IMG/VR virus record: IMGVR_UViG_3300027736_000153
Span: 1 to 31,873 of that record
DNA: 31,873 bases
Reading direction: 5' to 3' (one strand)
Source: a virus
Every line of letters starts with the position of its first letter. Position 1 is the stretch's first letter. This document shows, in pieces, positions 20,200 to 28,361 of the stretch. A model generated the notes under the pieces. That model saw only the letters and a list, made by a program, of their open reading frames with translations. It made no database searches and had not been told where the DNA came from. Position numbers and translations under genes: made by a program.

Positions 20200-20462
20200 A
20201 AAATAAACACTATGACAAAGTTGCTAGGCTAGGTTGTATTTTATGCTGGCACTTAGGATATGACACAGATGATGTGCAGCCAGAGCTACACCATATTAGG
20301 ACAGGCAATATCCCTAGAAAGATGTGTCCAGTTATCGGACTATGTAGAGAACACCATCGAGGCAATACAGGAATTCATGCTGGCAAAGAATCTTTTAAAG
20401 CTAGATATAAGTTAGATGAAGCAGACTTACTAGAGATTGTATCCAGTCGATTACAACTCTAG
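20196..20462 (+). CDS. Ref-like (RecA-dependent nuclease) HNH protein
   Basis: 88 aa from GTG in a GTGA overlap. LGCILCWHLG (C14, C17), ELHHIRTGN (H32, H33), IGLCREHHRGNTGIHAGKESF (C50, H53, H54, H61) form the zinc-binding HNH-type core of the P1 Ref family, which nicks or cuts DNA at RecA-formed displacement loops. It is much shorter than P1 Ref and close to the compact versions in other phages. It belongs to the recombination functions, although it sits in the rightward operon. Its end overlaps the convergent SprT-like gene by 12 bp. Confidence 0.75.
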   Translation: MKNKHYDKVARLGCILCWHLGYDTDDVQPELHHIRTGNIPRKMCPVIGLCREHHRGNTGIHAGKESFKARYKLDEADLLEIVSSRLQL

Positions 20463-20807
20463 TGGATCAAAAGAGCCAAACTCTTTAGCAATCATCTTAG
20501 CTCTGTTGCGAAACTTAGTATCATGCTTAGACCAGTTATCATTTGGTTCAGCCCAGCGCGAACAATGAATCATCTCATGGGCAATTGTGGCCACAATTGT
20601 TAAGTAGTGCGATAAGCGCTTTCTAGAAATAGTAATGGTATGCGGCACATCTAAGGTTTCATCAAACATATAAGTGCCCAGCGCATCATCAGAATTGTTT
20701 ACTATAAATCGAACCAACTCTACTGGTGGCATATTCCACAACTTAAAAGGATGAACCTTACACAAAGTAATATAGGTATCTTCTAATAGTGTGGGATTTA
20801 TTTTCAT
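20451..20807 (-). CDS. SprT-like zinc metalloprotease
   Basis: 118 aa. HEMIH at 77-81 with a downstream His at 95 (NWSKHDTKFRNRA) is the SprT-like signature; HExxH binds zinc and Glu is the catalytic base. SprT/Spartan relatives cleave proteins bound to DNA, including DNA-protein crosslinks. This one is near minimal length. It is coupled by ATGA to the metallophosphoesterase gene, so the two are co-expressed leftward. Confidence 0.8.
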   Translation of the reverse strand: MKINPTLLEDTYITLCKVHPFKLWNMPPVELVRFIVNNSDDALGTYMFDETLDVPHTITISRKRLSHYLTIVATIAHEMIHCSRWAEPNDNWSKHDTKFRNRAKMIAKEFGSFDPLEL

Positions 20808-22042
20808 TTCCAGCTAATCCATTCATGGTTAAGCTCTACCTTTTTGCGATCTACATACACAGGCATAGAAAATGTCAAACCATGCTCAGGATGTGTAAGC
20901 CATAAAGCCTGTCTGGGCGGCTCAAATCCAAAGTTATTAGTATAGGCATACTCATCATATCCTTTTAGGCTGCCATTTACTATCAGTCGCTCTAACTGTA
21001 TAAGTTGATGCCAATGCCCTAAAAGCATGGTGTCATACTGCATATCTATTTGTGAGTTTCTTGAGCGCTTGCGGTGATCGCCTCGAATGATTGGGCCAAG
21101 AGCGCCAATAACTCCATCACCACCTCTAAATTGATCGCCATGGGTTAATAGGTATCTGTGACCATAAATAGAATAGTAAGCATCAGACCCATCTGGGATA
21201 TGAAAGTGGATTCGCTTATCTCCTTCAAAGCGCTTTGCTAAGAACTGGTATAGCAACCAATCAAAGCTGGTAAAGTTTCTACCTTTTGCCCTAATCTTAT
21301 GAGTATTGCGACCATGGTTTCCAGACACACAAGGAATGAATACTTGCCCAAACTCATCTGCAAGTGTATTGATACACCAAGTCAATATTCCAAATAAGTC
21401 TAATACTGTTGGCATAATCTCCATCTGGTTTGTAGCCATTAATTCTTCATGGATATCACCAGACACCATATCGCCACCAAGCACAAATACAATGCCAGGG
21501 TAGTCTGTATGCGCTATATGGTTTTTAAGTAGGTCAATAGTTTTTTCTATCATTACCCTAGCCCGATCTTGGGCAATCTTTATATTGTAATCATTTACCC
21601 CATTAATTTGATTAGGATCAACAATCTCTCCCCAATGCCAATCTGAGGCAAAGAGAGTTGGCACACCAGCAGAAGTTTTACCTTTTGGCTTCTTAATTAA
21701 CCAGCTTGGTACTGATGGCTTCATATCTGCCATCTTGAGAATATGCTTTTTAATATATTGGGCGGTTAATTCTTCATTTGCCTGAGAAGCCGCAGCAGAC
21801 TCTAGCTGTCTAATCTGGTTGTTAGCTTCTGCCAACTTAACAACTAAATCAGCATCGCCTTTTAATTTAACATTGCTTGCTAGTGTTGGTTTTAATTTTT
21901 CTAATTGAGCCATTCGGAGTCGGCTCAAATAAGTATTAACCTTTAGACCCAGCATTACAGCAGCTTCAGTCTTACTGCCGGTGGCATGAAAAGCATCTAA
22001 AGCTGTTTGTAGTTGCTCTGTAGTCAAAGGGTTTTGAGGCAT
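20804..22042 (-). CDS. Calcineurin-like metallophosphoesterase with N-terminal helix-turn-helix
   Basis: 412 aa. Residues 6-46 form an HTH (TTEQLQTALDAFHATGSK ... AAVMLGLKVNTYLSRLR), followed by a coiled coil (60-95). Metal-binding motifs follow in order: SDWHWG (133-138), GGDMVSGDIH (189-198), GNHGR (241-245), THGDQ (300-304) and GHWH (342-345). This is a complete two-metal phosphoesterase site. Substrate may be DNA (Mre11/SbcD-like) or a phosphodiester signal. The HTH suggests DNA contact. It reads divergently from the late activator across a gap of about 46 bp to the nearest rightward ATG (22089). Confidence 0.85.
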   Translation of the reverse strand: MPQNPLTTEQLQTALDAFHATGSKTEAAVMLGLKVNTYLSRLRMAQLEKLKPTLASNVKLKGDADLVVKLAEANNQIRQLESAAASQANEELTAQYIKKHILKMADMKPSVPSWLIKKPKGKTSAGVPTLFASDWHWGEIVDPNQINGVNDYNIKIAQDRARVMIEKTIDLLKNHIAHTDYPGIVFVLGGDMVSGDIHEELMATNQMEIMPTVLDLFGILTWCINTLADEFGQVFIPCVSGNHGRNTHKIRAKGRNFTSFDWLLYQFLAKRFEGDKRIHFHIPDGSDAYYSIYGHRYLLTHGDQFRGGDGVIGALGPIIRGDHRKRSRNSQIDMQYDTMLLGHWHQLIQLERLIVNGSLKGYDEYAYTNNFGFEPPRQALWLTHPEHGLTFSMPVYVDRKKVELNHEWISWK

Positions 22043-22145
22043 AGCATCCTAGAAGTTTTGTAAGATATTGAAATAATACACTTTTAATATGTTAAATCCA
22101 CAAATTTGTAGCATAATTAAAGATCAACAACAAACTAAAAATACT
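22043..22145. promoter_or_regulatory. Divergent promoter region between metallophosphoesterase and Q-like gene
   Basis: AT-rich. TTGAAA (22068-22073) and TTAAAT (22092-22097), 18-bp spacer, could drive the rightward gene if it starts at 22146. No clear operator is visible. Confidence 0.3.
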
Positions 22146-22553
22146 ATGGATGAAAGACTCAGAAATTGGGCTTGGTATGTTACCTGGGGTGTTATTGGCC
22201 CACAGCCTGATTCCACCTGTAGAAGTTTTGAAAAGAATTATGTGCCAGAGCTAGGCAACCTATATGCAGAAGCCGAGCCAACCTATGAGCCAGACCAAAA
22301 AGATGGAGATTTGATAGAGCAAGCAATTAAGGGTTTACCCTTACAACTAAGACAAGCGCTTAAACTGAGGTATGTATCACATCCTTATGCAACATTAAGC
22401 CAGATAGCCCAAGCAGCCAGAACAACTGCTCACAAGATGGAAGTAGATTTAGCAAATGCAAAAAGAAGACTCCAGCATGAGTTGGATAAAAAAGCCAAAA
22501 GTAATGACTATAAGAGCCTGCTCAAATTGCAAGATAGCCAACAAAACAAATGA
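22146..22553 (+). CDS. Antiterminator Q-like / sigma region 4-like late activator
   Basis: 135 aa from the ATG at 22146; an ATG at 22089 gives 19 extra residues that do not look conserved. MDERLRNWAWYVTWG is the typical opening of phage Q-type antitermination proteins. Residues about 78-125 (KGLPLQLRQALKLRYV ... TLSQIAQAARTTAHKMEVDL) look like a sigma70 region 4 helix-turn-helix. Such proteins modify RNA polymerase to read through terminators into late genes. Placement just before packaging and head genes fits. Neither start has a good ribosome site. Confidence 0.6.
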   Translation: MDERLRNWAWYVTWGVIGPQPDSTCRSFEKNYVPELGNLYAEAEPTYEPDQKDGDLIEQAIKGLPLQLRQALKLRYVSHPYATLSQIAQAARTTAHKMEVDLANAKRRLQHELDKKAKSNDYKSLLKLQDSQQNK

Positions 22554-22635
22554 GGGTGAGTTTCAGGTTTATAACAATGGTTTGAATGAGCGCTTTATTT
22601 GTAAGCCTTGCAGACAATCAAAAAAAGATGTATAG
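22504..22635 (+). CDS. Small zinc-ribbon-like protein (43 aa)
   Basis: Codes MTIRACSNCKIANKTNEGEF, then FICKPCRQSKKDV. Two CxxC pairs (C6/C9 and C34/C37). It overlaps the end of the Q-like gene by 50 nt in another frame. The Cys spacing and the lack of stops support it. Confidence 0.6.
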   Translation: MTIRACSNCKIANKTNEGEFQVYNNGLNERFICKPCRQSKKDV

Positions 22636-22679
22636 TTTTGACAGGGAAACTTTGCCCAAAATTTCTATAAGGTAAACCA

Positions 22680-23036
22680 ATGAAGGACAAGGGTATAACT
22701 GTAATGGTTGGTCTACTAGGCGAAAAGCCCAAAATGGGTGGCAAAGAAGAAGGTGGTCTTTTATCGGAAGATAATAGTTCATGCCCATTAGCTACACAAG
22801 ATGCCGATATCAACAAGGGCAATCAAAAAAAGGCTATTCTTACTGCCAACTATGGTTCTAAGAAAGATGGCGAAGGCAAATGCAAAGCCTGTGAATACTT
22901 CAAGACAGACCTAGACTGCGGAATACCAAAGGATATGGGCTATTGCGAGATATTTGACTTTACTTGCAGCAAAGAAAATGGTTGCGATGCCTGGGAAGCC
23001 ATAGGCGAAGAAGAAACAGAAGAAATGGAAGATTAA
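22680..23036 (+). CDS. Cys-rich conserved phage protein upstream of packaging genes
   Basis: 118 aa. The C-terminal half has C68/C71 (CKACEYF) and then CGIPKDMGYCEIFDFTCSKENGC..W. The GYCxxFxFxC...CDAW pattern resembles small metal-binding or HiPIP-like proteins that I recall from phage genomes just before the terminase. The function is unknown; a [Fe-S] or zinc site is possible. AAGG precedes the ATG. The next ATG follows its stop directly. Confidence 0.6.
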   Translation: MKDKGITVMVGLLGEKPKMGGKEEGGLLSEDNSSCPLATQDADINKGNQKKAILTANYGSKKDGEGKCKACEYFKTDLDCGIPKDMGYCEIFDFTCSKENGCDAWEAIGEEETEEMED

Positions 23037-23189
23037 ATGAAAAATAGTCTTTATGGCAATATTCATGCCAAACAAAAAAGAATAGCTGCTGGTTCAGGCG
23101 AGAAGATGAACAAGGTTGGCAGCAAAGCAGCCCCATCTGCTAAAGACTTTAAACAAGCTGCAAAAACAGCAAAGCCAAAGAAAAAATGA
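23037..23189 (+). CDS. Small basic conserved phage protein (50 aa)
   Basis: Codes MKNSLYGNIHAKQKRIAAGS, GEKMNKVGSKAAPSAKDFKQ and a Lys-rich tail. The 'nIhaKqkRIaaGSGEkM' type is common upstream of phage packaging genes. Role unknown, possibly DNA-associated. Coupled to the glycosyltransferase by ATGA. Confidence 0.75.
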   Translation: MKNSLYGNIHAKQKRIAAGSGEKMNKVGSKAAPSAKDFKQAAKTAKPKKK

Positions 23190-23929
23190 GAATAGGGGTA
23201 ATTATCCCCTACCGAAATCGAGATGAGCATCTAAAACAGATGCTCCCTCATACTGTTAGTTTCTTTCGCAGAAATACAGAAATAGAACCCTTATTTGTAG
23301 TTGCAGAGCAGGCAGATGATTGCCCATTCAATCGAGGCGCACTAAACAACCATGCTTATGTAGCTATGGCTGGTATGGTAGATTATGTTTGTTTCCATGA
23401 TGTAGATTATTTGCCTATGTGGGCAGACTACACAGAGCCTAACTTGCCAAGTAGAATTATTTGGTTCGGACTAGATAACAGACCAGTTGGGCATGGCACA
23501 GACAATGTTATATCGGCACAAAAATATGGATTAGCCGCAGTAGCGGTAATGAAAAAGTGGCACTTTGAGTCAGCTAATGGATATTCTAATAATTATTGGG
23601 GCTGGGGTTATGAGGACACAGACCTAGCCAAGAGGCTTGAATCTGTCGGACTGCCACTAGGGTATAGGAATGGTACATTTATTGCCCTAGACCATGATTC
23701 TAATGGCTACACAGCCTCTGGAAATACAGAAGCAAACACAGATAATGGTAAGCGCTTTGATACTAGGGTTTACCCTGATGTAATGGATGGGCTTAGTAGT
23801 TTAGCTGGAACAGTAGTTAGCATAGAAAAACATATGGCTAAAGGGTTAGCCGAAGAAACAGCACCTCTCTTATGGTGCAAGTATGATTTTAAGGAAATGT
23901 ATGCCATTCAAAAGCAAAAACCAAGCTAG
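23186..23929 (+). CDS. GT7-type (beta-1,4-galactosyltransferase-like) glycosyltransferase
   Basis: 247 aa. Signature blocks of GT7: IPYRNRDEHL (7-16), FNRGALNN (48-55), FHDVDYLP (70-77, DxD metal site) and NYWGWGYEDTDLAKRL (136-151, acceptor and catalytic region). GT7 enzymes transfer galactose or GalNAc from a UDP-sugar. No signal or membrane segment is present, so it acts in the cytoplasm. Sitting among pre-packaging genes, it may modify virion proteins or a host glycan. Acceptor unknown. Its end overlaps the next small gene by 29 nt. Confidence 0.85.
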   Translation: MRIGVIIPYRNRDEHLKQMLPHTVSFFRRNTEIEPLFVVAEQADDCPFNRGALNNHAYVAMAGMVDYVCFHDVDYLPMWADYTEPNLPSRIIWFGLDNRPVGHGTDNVISAQKYGLAAVAVMKKWHFESANGYSNNYWGWGYEDTDLAKRLESVGLPLGYRNGTFIALDHDSNGYTASGNTEANTDNGKRFDTRVYPDVMDGLSSLAGTVVSIEKHMAKGLAEETAPLLWCKYDFKEMYAIQKQKPS

Positions 23930-24059
23930 ATTAATGTATGCAGTAGCAGGAAACAAATCTCTTGCTAAACAACTAGGCATCCCACAATCTACAGCTAAGA
24001 AGATGGTAAAAGAAGGACAATCTTCTATGGCTAAGTTACCTAAAAAAGTAAAGAAGTGA
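23901..24059 (+). CDS. Small basic conserved phage protein (52 aa)
   Basis: MPFKSKNQARLMYAVAGNKS is the start of a widespread phage family ('MPFKSKaQqRlMyA'). AAGGAA lies 4 nt before the ATG, inside the end of the glycosyltransferase gene. Lys-rich tail. Function unknown. Confidence 0.75.
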   Translation: MPFKSKNQARLMYAVAGNKSLAKQLGIPQSTAKKMVKEGQSSMAKLPKKVKK

Positions 24060-24205
24060 AACCAGTTAAGATCGGTGAGGTATTAAAAAGACATCAAACT
24101 ATACCTGCATTTGGTAAAAAAGGATCACCACATATGGCGCACAGCCTAAAGTCTTGGACTGAAGGTGTAGTGCATATGGAAAAGCAGATAAAAAAGAAAA
24201 AGTAA
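24056..24205 (+). CDS. Small basic protein, unknown (49 aa)
   Basis: GTG start in a GTGA overlap. Codes MKPVKIGEVLKRHQTIPAFG, then KKGSPHMAHSLKSW and a Lys-rich end. Third of four small basic proteins in a row (23037-24505), which may all bind DNA or assist packaging (inference). Confidence 0.55.
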   Translation: MKPVKIGEVLKRHQTIPAFGKKGSPHMAHSLKSWTEGVVHMEKQIKKKK

Positions 24206-24214
24206 CTGTTTGTT

Positions 24215-24505
24215 ATGAAAATAAAAGAAGCAGCAGGAATTATAGAAAGAATGGGTGTTGCAGGGTTTAATAAGCCTAAGAGAACACCTAATCATCCTAC
24301 TAAAAGCCATGTAGTAGTAGCAAAAGAAGGCGATAAGGTAAAGACAATTAGATTTGGTCAGCAAGGTGTAAGCGGTAGCCCTGCCAAAGAAGGTGAGTCA
24401 ATGGCAGATAAAGCCAGGCGCAAATCATTCAAAGCTCGCCATGCAAGCAATATTGCTAAAGGCAAGATGAGTGCAGCATTTTGGGCAAACAAAGTTAAGT
24501 GGTAA
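24215..24505 (+). CDS. Conserved basic phage protein (DUF6321-like)
   Basis: 96 aa. KTIRFGQQGVSGSPAKEG ... ARRKSFKARHASNIAKGKMS followed by AAFWANKVKW matches the 'iRFGd...aRrkSFrARH.c..akdkt.a.yW..k.W' family common near phage packaging genes (from memory). Role unknown; conserved His and Lys/Arg content suggests nucleic-acid contact. Confidence 0.7.
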   Translation: MKIKEAAGIIERMGVAGFNKPKRTPNHPTKSHVVVAKEGDKVKTIRFGQQGVSGSPAKEGESMADKARRKSFKARHASNIAKGKMSAAFWANKVKW

Positions 24506-24536
24506 TTCTGTTGTAGAATAGCAACATACCAACAAC

Positions 24537-24549
24537 CCAATGGGATTGG
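24537..24549 (+). repeat. Small inverted repeat before the small terminase start
   Basis: CCAAT-GGG-ATTGG ends 3 nt before the ATG at 24553 and overlaps the GGAAG ribosome site. With a 3-nt loop it is a weak hairpin that might moderate terminase synthesis. Confidence 0.35.
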
Positions 24550-24552
24550 AAG

Positions 24553-24840
24553 ATGGAAACTGATAATTTAGAGAAACAAAAATCAACTAATGGTGGATTG
24601 CGAGCAGGCGCTGGCAGACCAAAAGGCGCTACTAATAAGATACCTAGGGTAGCCAAAGAGAACATTATTAAGGCTTTTGAGGACTTAGGCGCAGTAGAAG
24701 GCTTAGTCAACTGGGCTAAGTTAGACACTAAGAACCAAGGTGAGTTCTACAAGATATACAGCAGACTGCTACCAATAGAGAATAATATCTCTGGTGCAGA
24801 TGGCGAGCCATTTAGCATGGTGGTTTCTTGGGAGAGATAG
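24553..24840 (+). CDS. Terminase small subunit
   Basis: 95 aa. GLRAGAGRPKGATNKIPRVA (basic N-terminal DNA-binding segment), then helical KENIIKAFEDLGAVEGLVNW and FYKIYSRLLP. This matches small phage terminase subunits that recognise pac or cos DNA and bring it to TerL. The large-subunit gene overlaps its end. GGAAG lies just upstream of the ATG. Confidence 0.75.
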   Translation: METDNLEKQKSTNGGLRAGAGRPKGATNKIPRVAKENIIKAFEDLGAVEGLVNWAKLDTKNQGEFYKIYSRLLPIENNISGADGEPFSMVVSWER

Positions 24841-26102
24841 AAGAAGTAAACAGAGTATTTATTCCCTACAAGCCTAGACCACCACAGTTAGAGTTACACA
24901 ATGCTGTAGATGAGTATCGCTTTGTAGTAGGGGTAGCCCACAGAAGAATGGGCAAGACTGTGGCTGCGCTAAACCAGCTTATAAAGTCAGCCCTTGAAAA
25001 TGACAAAGAAGCCCCCAGATATGGTTATATAGCACCGACATATGGACAGGCTAAGAGGGTAGCTTTCGACTACCTTTGTAAATATACAAGGCCGCTAGGT
25101 GCAGTAATCAATGTTGCAGAGCTAAGAGTAGATTTCTTAGGCAGAAGAATACAGTTGTATGGCTCAGATAACCCAGACAGTTTAAGAGGCCAATACTGGG
25201 ATATGGTCTGTATCGATGAGGTAGGCGATCAGAACCCTAAGATATGGAATGAGATTGTTAGACCGGCACTTTCAGACAGAAAGGGTAAATGCCTTTTTAT
25301 CGGCACACCAAAGGGAAATAACCATTTCAAAGAGCTAAGAGATCGGGCAGAGAATGAGCCAGGCTGGAAGCTACTAGAGTTCAAAGCAAGTCAGACTAAC
25401 CTGATTGATGAAGCAGAGTTGCAAGATGCTCGCAAAGAGATGGGCGATGATAAGTTCAACCAAGAGTTTGAGTGCGACTTTTCTGCAAGTGTAGAAGGTA
25501 GCTACTATGGAAAACTTATCAATGATTTAGAAGATAAGGGCAGGATGGTAGAGATAGATCGAGATGATCTATGTAAGACATTTTGTGCTTGGGACTTAGG
25601 AATTGGTGATTCAACTGTTATCTTTGTATTGCAAGTAACAGGACTAGAATATAGGATCATGGATCATGTAGAGAACCATGGCCAAGGATTAGATTGGTAT
25701 GTTAACTGGCTAAAAGATAACAACTGGCACAAGGCAGAGCAACTCCTTCCGCATGATGTGGAAGTAAGAGAGCTAGGCACAGGTAAGAGCAGACTAGAAG
25801 TGTTGAGAGAATCTGGACTAGAGGTTCGGGTTCTGCCAAGACTTGCAGTAGAAGATGGAATACAGGCAGTCAGAAGAATGTTACCTAAGTGCTGGTTCAA
25901 TATGCCAAAGGTTAAACAAGGTTTAGATTGCCTAAGAAACTATAGGCGAGAATATGATGAAAAGCGGAGTGTCTTTTATGACAAGCCTCTGCATGATTGG
26001 GCATCGCACAGCGCAGATAGTTTTAGGTATTTGGCTTTAGGAATGGAGCAGACTACTACTTGGTCTACTCCTCTATCAATTAAAACAAATTGGATTGTGT
26101 AA
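24828..26102 (+). CDS. Terminase large subunit
   Basis: 424 aa from TTG at 24828. A stop at 24813 in the same frame excludes any earlier ATG, and GGTGG lies upstream. ATPase: Walker A AHRRMGKT (37-44), Walker B MVCIDE (126-131), coupling motif GTPKG (159-163). Nuclease: AWDLGIGDST (D256) and the C-terminal DWASHSADSFRYL. It is the packaging motor and cuts the DNA concatemer at the portal. Length is normal for a compact TerL. It is followed directly by the portal gene. Confidence 0.93.
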   Translation: MGEIEEVNRVFIPYKPRPPQLELHNAVDEYRFVVGVAHRRMGKTVAALNQLIKSALENDKEAPRYGYIAPTYGQAKRVAFDYLCKYTRPLGAVINVAELRVDFLGRRIQLYGSDNPDSLRGQYWDMVCIDEVGDQNPKIWNEIVRPALSDRKGKCLFIGTPKGNNHFKELRDRAENEPGWKLLEFKASQTNLIDEAELQDARKEMGDDKFNQEFECDFSASVEGSYYGKLINDLEDKGRMVEIDRDDLCKTFCAWDLGIGDSTVIFVLQVTGLEYRIMDHVENHGQGLDWYVNWLKDNNWHKAEQLLPHDVEVRELGTGKSRLEVLRESGLEVRVLPRLAVEDGIQAVRRMLPKCWFNMPKVKQGLDCLRNYRREYDEKRSVFYDKPLHDWASHSADSFRYLALGMEQTTTWSTPLSIKTNWIV

Positions 26103-28115
26103 ATGGATGAAGGCAAACTAAAAGGTATTCTGGAAGCCGAGATATATAACTCGCTTGGCTATGTTCAGACAGAAACCACCGAGAATCGCAGGGATGCAAT
26201 TAAATTCTACAATCGAGATAAGTATGGCAATGAGGTAGAAGGTCGCTCACAAGTAGTTACTGGTGAGGTGGCTGAAGCCATCGATGGCGCATTACCTCAG
26301 TTGCTTAGAATCTTTACTCAGTCAGATGAGATAGCTTTGTTTGAGCCAAAGATGCCTGGCGATGAAGAAGCCGCTAAACAGGCCACAGAATATTGCAACC
26401 TAGTATTCTTCCAAGATAACCAAGGTGTGCTGCTAATGCATGATTGGTTTAAGGATGCACTTCTACAAAAGAATGGCATTGTTAAGTATTGGTGGGATGA
26501 CTCAGAAGACCCAACAAAAGAGAAATACAAAGATTTAAGCGCAGAAGAATTGCAGATGTTGTTTGCCGATGAGCAAATGGAGTTGGTTAGCCAGACAATG
26601 AATGAGGTTGGCATCGACCCAATGGGCGCACCTGTCTATTCTTATGATGTAGTAATCAAGAAACAAAAGGAAGCTGGTCGGGTTCGCATTGAGAATGTGC
26701 CACCAGAAGAATTCCTAATTAGTAAAAAAGATAAACATATTTCTGATGCTCGCTTTGTAGCCCACAGAACCTTAATGACTCGATCAGAGTTAATCGAGAT
26801 GGGGTTCTCAAAGAAAGAAGTAGAGAAGATACCTTTATATGGTGATCTAACCTATAGCCCAGAGAAAGTAGCTCGCTACAGTCGGGGCGAGCAGCCAGAT
26901 GAGCAACAGTCTTTAGACCCAGCAATGCAAGAAGTAGAAGTTTATGAGATATATATTCGAGTAGACTTTGATGGCGATGGCATGGCAGAGCTAAGAAAGA
27001 TTGTCTATGCTGGCCATCAGATATTAGAGAATGAAGAAGCAGACCATATTCCTTTTGCAAGTGTTTGTCCTATCCCAATGCCACACAAGTTCTTTGGACA
27101 AAGTTTGGCAGATAGATCAATGGATGTGCAGCTAATCAAGTCTACTATTACCAGACAGATTTTAGACAATATGTATCTCAGCAACTTACCCAGAATGACA
27201 GCCATCGATGGCCAAGTCAATATGGATGACTTGCTAACAGTTGCACCAAATAGCATTGTGCGGATGAAATCGCAAGGTGCGGTGCAGCCATTAACAGTAC
27301 CGGCAATTGCTGGACAGTCTTTCCCAATGCTTGAGTATCTAGACTCTGTGCTGCAAAAGCGCACAGGAGTTACAGAAGCAAGCCAAGGATTAGACCCTAA
27401 CATTCTACAAAATACTACTGCCGCAGCCATCGCTATGATGCAAAATGCTGGCGCTAGTAGGGTAGAGATGATTGCTAGAATTTTTGCTGATACCGGTGTA
27501 AAAGACTTATTTACAGGCATCTTCCACTTACTTTGCAAGTATCAAGACAAGGCTCGCATAGTAAGAATGAGAGGCAAGTATGTATCGATTGATCCTAGGG
27601 AATGGAAGAACAACTATGACCTATCTATCAATGTCGGTTTAGGCACAGGAAACAAAGATCAACAGATGGCAATGATTGGTATGGTATTGCAAAAGCAAGA
27701 GCAGATATTACAGACTCAAGGCTATGCAAACCCACTTACCTCTGCTGGTCAGTATCGCAATACTTTAGGTCGCTTTATCGAAGCTGCTGGGTTCAAAGAC
27801 TCAACCGAGTTCTTTAAGGAAATCCCACCAGAACTAGACCAAGCTCTATCTAACCCTCAACCTCAACAACAACAGCCTGACCCAGCAACAATGGCCTATA
27901 TGCAACAAGCACAAGCCCAAATGCAGATGGATCAAGCCAAGGCAGAGAATGAAATTAAGATAGCTAATGCTAAAGCAGCAGCCCAAATTCAACTCGAAAG
28001 AGAAAAGGCAGCAGCACAGCTAGAGCTAAAGACAGCAGAGTTTCAGGCTGAAACCCAATTAAAGGCAGCGCAATTAGGCGCTAAGTTAACTGGTGATGTA
28101 AGGATACCTGGGTGA
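26103..28115 (+). CDS. Portal protein, P22-type
   Basis: 670 aa. The N-terminal block (ENRRDAIKFYNRDKYGNEVE ... SQVVTGEVAEAIDGALPQLL) and central VPPEEFLISK, followed by HKFFGQSLADRSMDVQLIKS and NPLTSAGQYRN, are typical of P22-like portals. The C-terminal 100 residues are a Gln/Ala/Lys/Glu-rich helix (barrel or crown). Twelve copies would form the DNA gate at the capsid vertex that binds terminase. It starts directly after the terminase stop and ends in a GTGA overlap with the next gene. Confidence 0.92.
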   Translation: MDEGKLKGILEAEIYNSLGYVQTETTENRRDAIKFYNRDKYGNEVEGRSQVVTGEVAEAIDGALPQLLRIFTQSDEIALFEPKMPGDEEAAKQATEYCNLVFFQDNQGVLLMHDWFKDALLQKNGIVKYWWDDSEDPTKEKYKDLSAEELQMLFADEQMELVSQTMNEVGIDPMGAPVYSYDVVIKKQKEAGRVRIENVPPEEFLISKKDKHISDARFVAHRTLMTRSELIEMGFSKKEVEKIPLYGDLTYSPEKVARYSRGEQPDEQQSLDPAMQEVEVYEIYIRVDFDGDGMAELRKIVYAGHQILENEEADHIPFASVCPIPMPHKFFGQSLADRSMDVQLIKSTITRQILDNMYLSNLPRMTAIDGQVNMDDLLTVAPNSIVRMKSQGAVQPLTVPAIAGQSFPMLEYLDSVLQKRTGVTEASQGLDPNILQNTTAAAIAMMQNAGASRVEMIARIFADTGVKDLFTGIFHLLCKYQDKARIVRMRGKYVSIDPREWKNNYDLSINVGLGTGNKDQQMAMIGMVLQKQEQILQTQGYANPLTSAGQYRNTLGRFIEAAGFKDSTEFFKEIPPELDQALSNPQPQQQQPDPATMAYMQQAQAQMQMDQAKAENEIKIANAKAAAQIQLEREKAAAQLELKTAEFQAETQLKAAQLGAKLTGDVRIPG

Positions 28116-28342
28116 ATAAAGCCGAAAGAGCAAATACTTATTTAAGAGATGAGTTCTTTATTGAAGTGATAGAGAACCAGAAAATGTTATACAAAAATAT
28201 GATATTTGGTTCAGCAGACCATGATGTAGAAGGCAGAGAAAGAGCCATAGTCAAGCTGCGAGCCATAGAGGAATTTGAAGCGGAACTTCAATCAATGGCG
28301 AATCAACCCAATATTGAAAAGAGCCGCATAAGGATTTTTTAA
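28112..28342 (+). CDS. Small protein between portal and scaffold, unknown (76 aa)
   Basis: GTG start in a GTGA overlap with the portal. Helical, charged protein starting MNKAERANTYLRDEFFIEVI and ending NIEKSRIRIF. Position suggests a head-assembly or structural helper; I do not recognise the family. Confidence 0.6.
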   Translation: MNKAERANTYLRDEFFIEVIENQKMLYKNMIFGSADHDVEGRERAIVKLRAIEEFEAELQSMANQPNIEKSRIRIF

Positions 28343-28361
28343 CTACCATAAAAGGTAAATT

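Noticed and set aside
22638-22671. TTGACA (22638-22643) with TATAAG (22666-22671) as a promoter for the Cys-rich gene
   Set aside because: The spacer is 22 bp, too long for sigma70, and no better -10 lies at 16-18 bp. A sigma54 reading also fails on GG/GC spacing.
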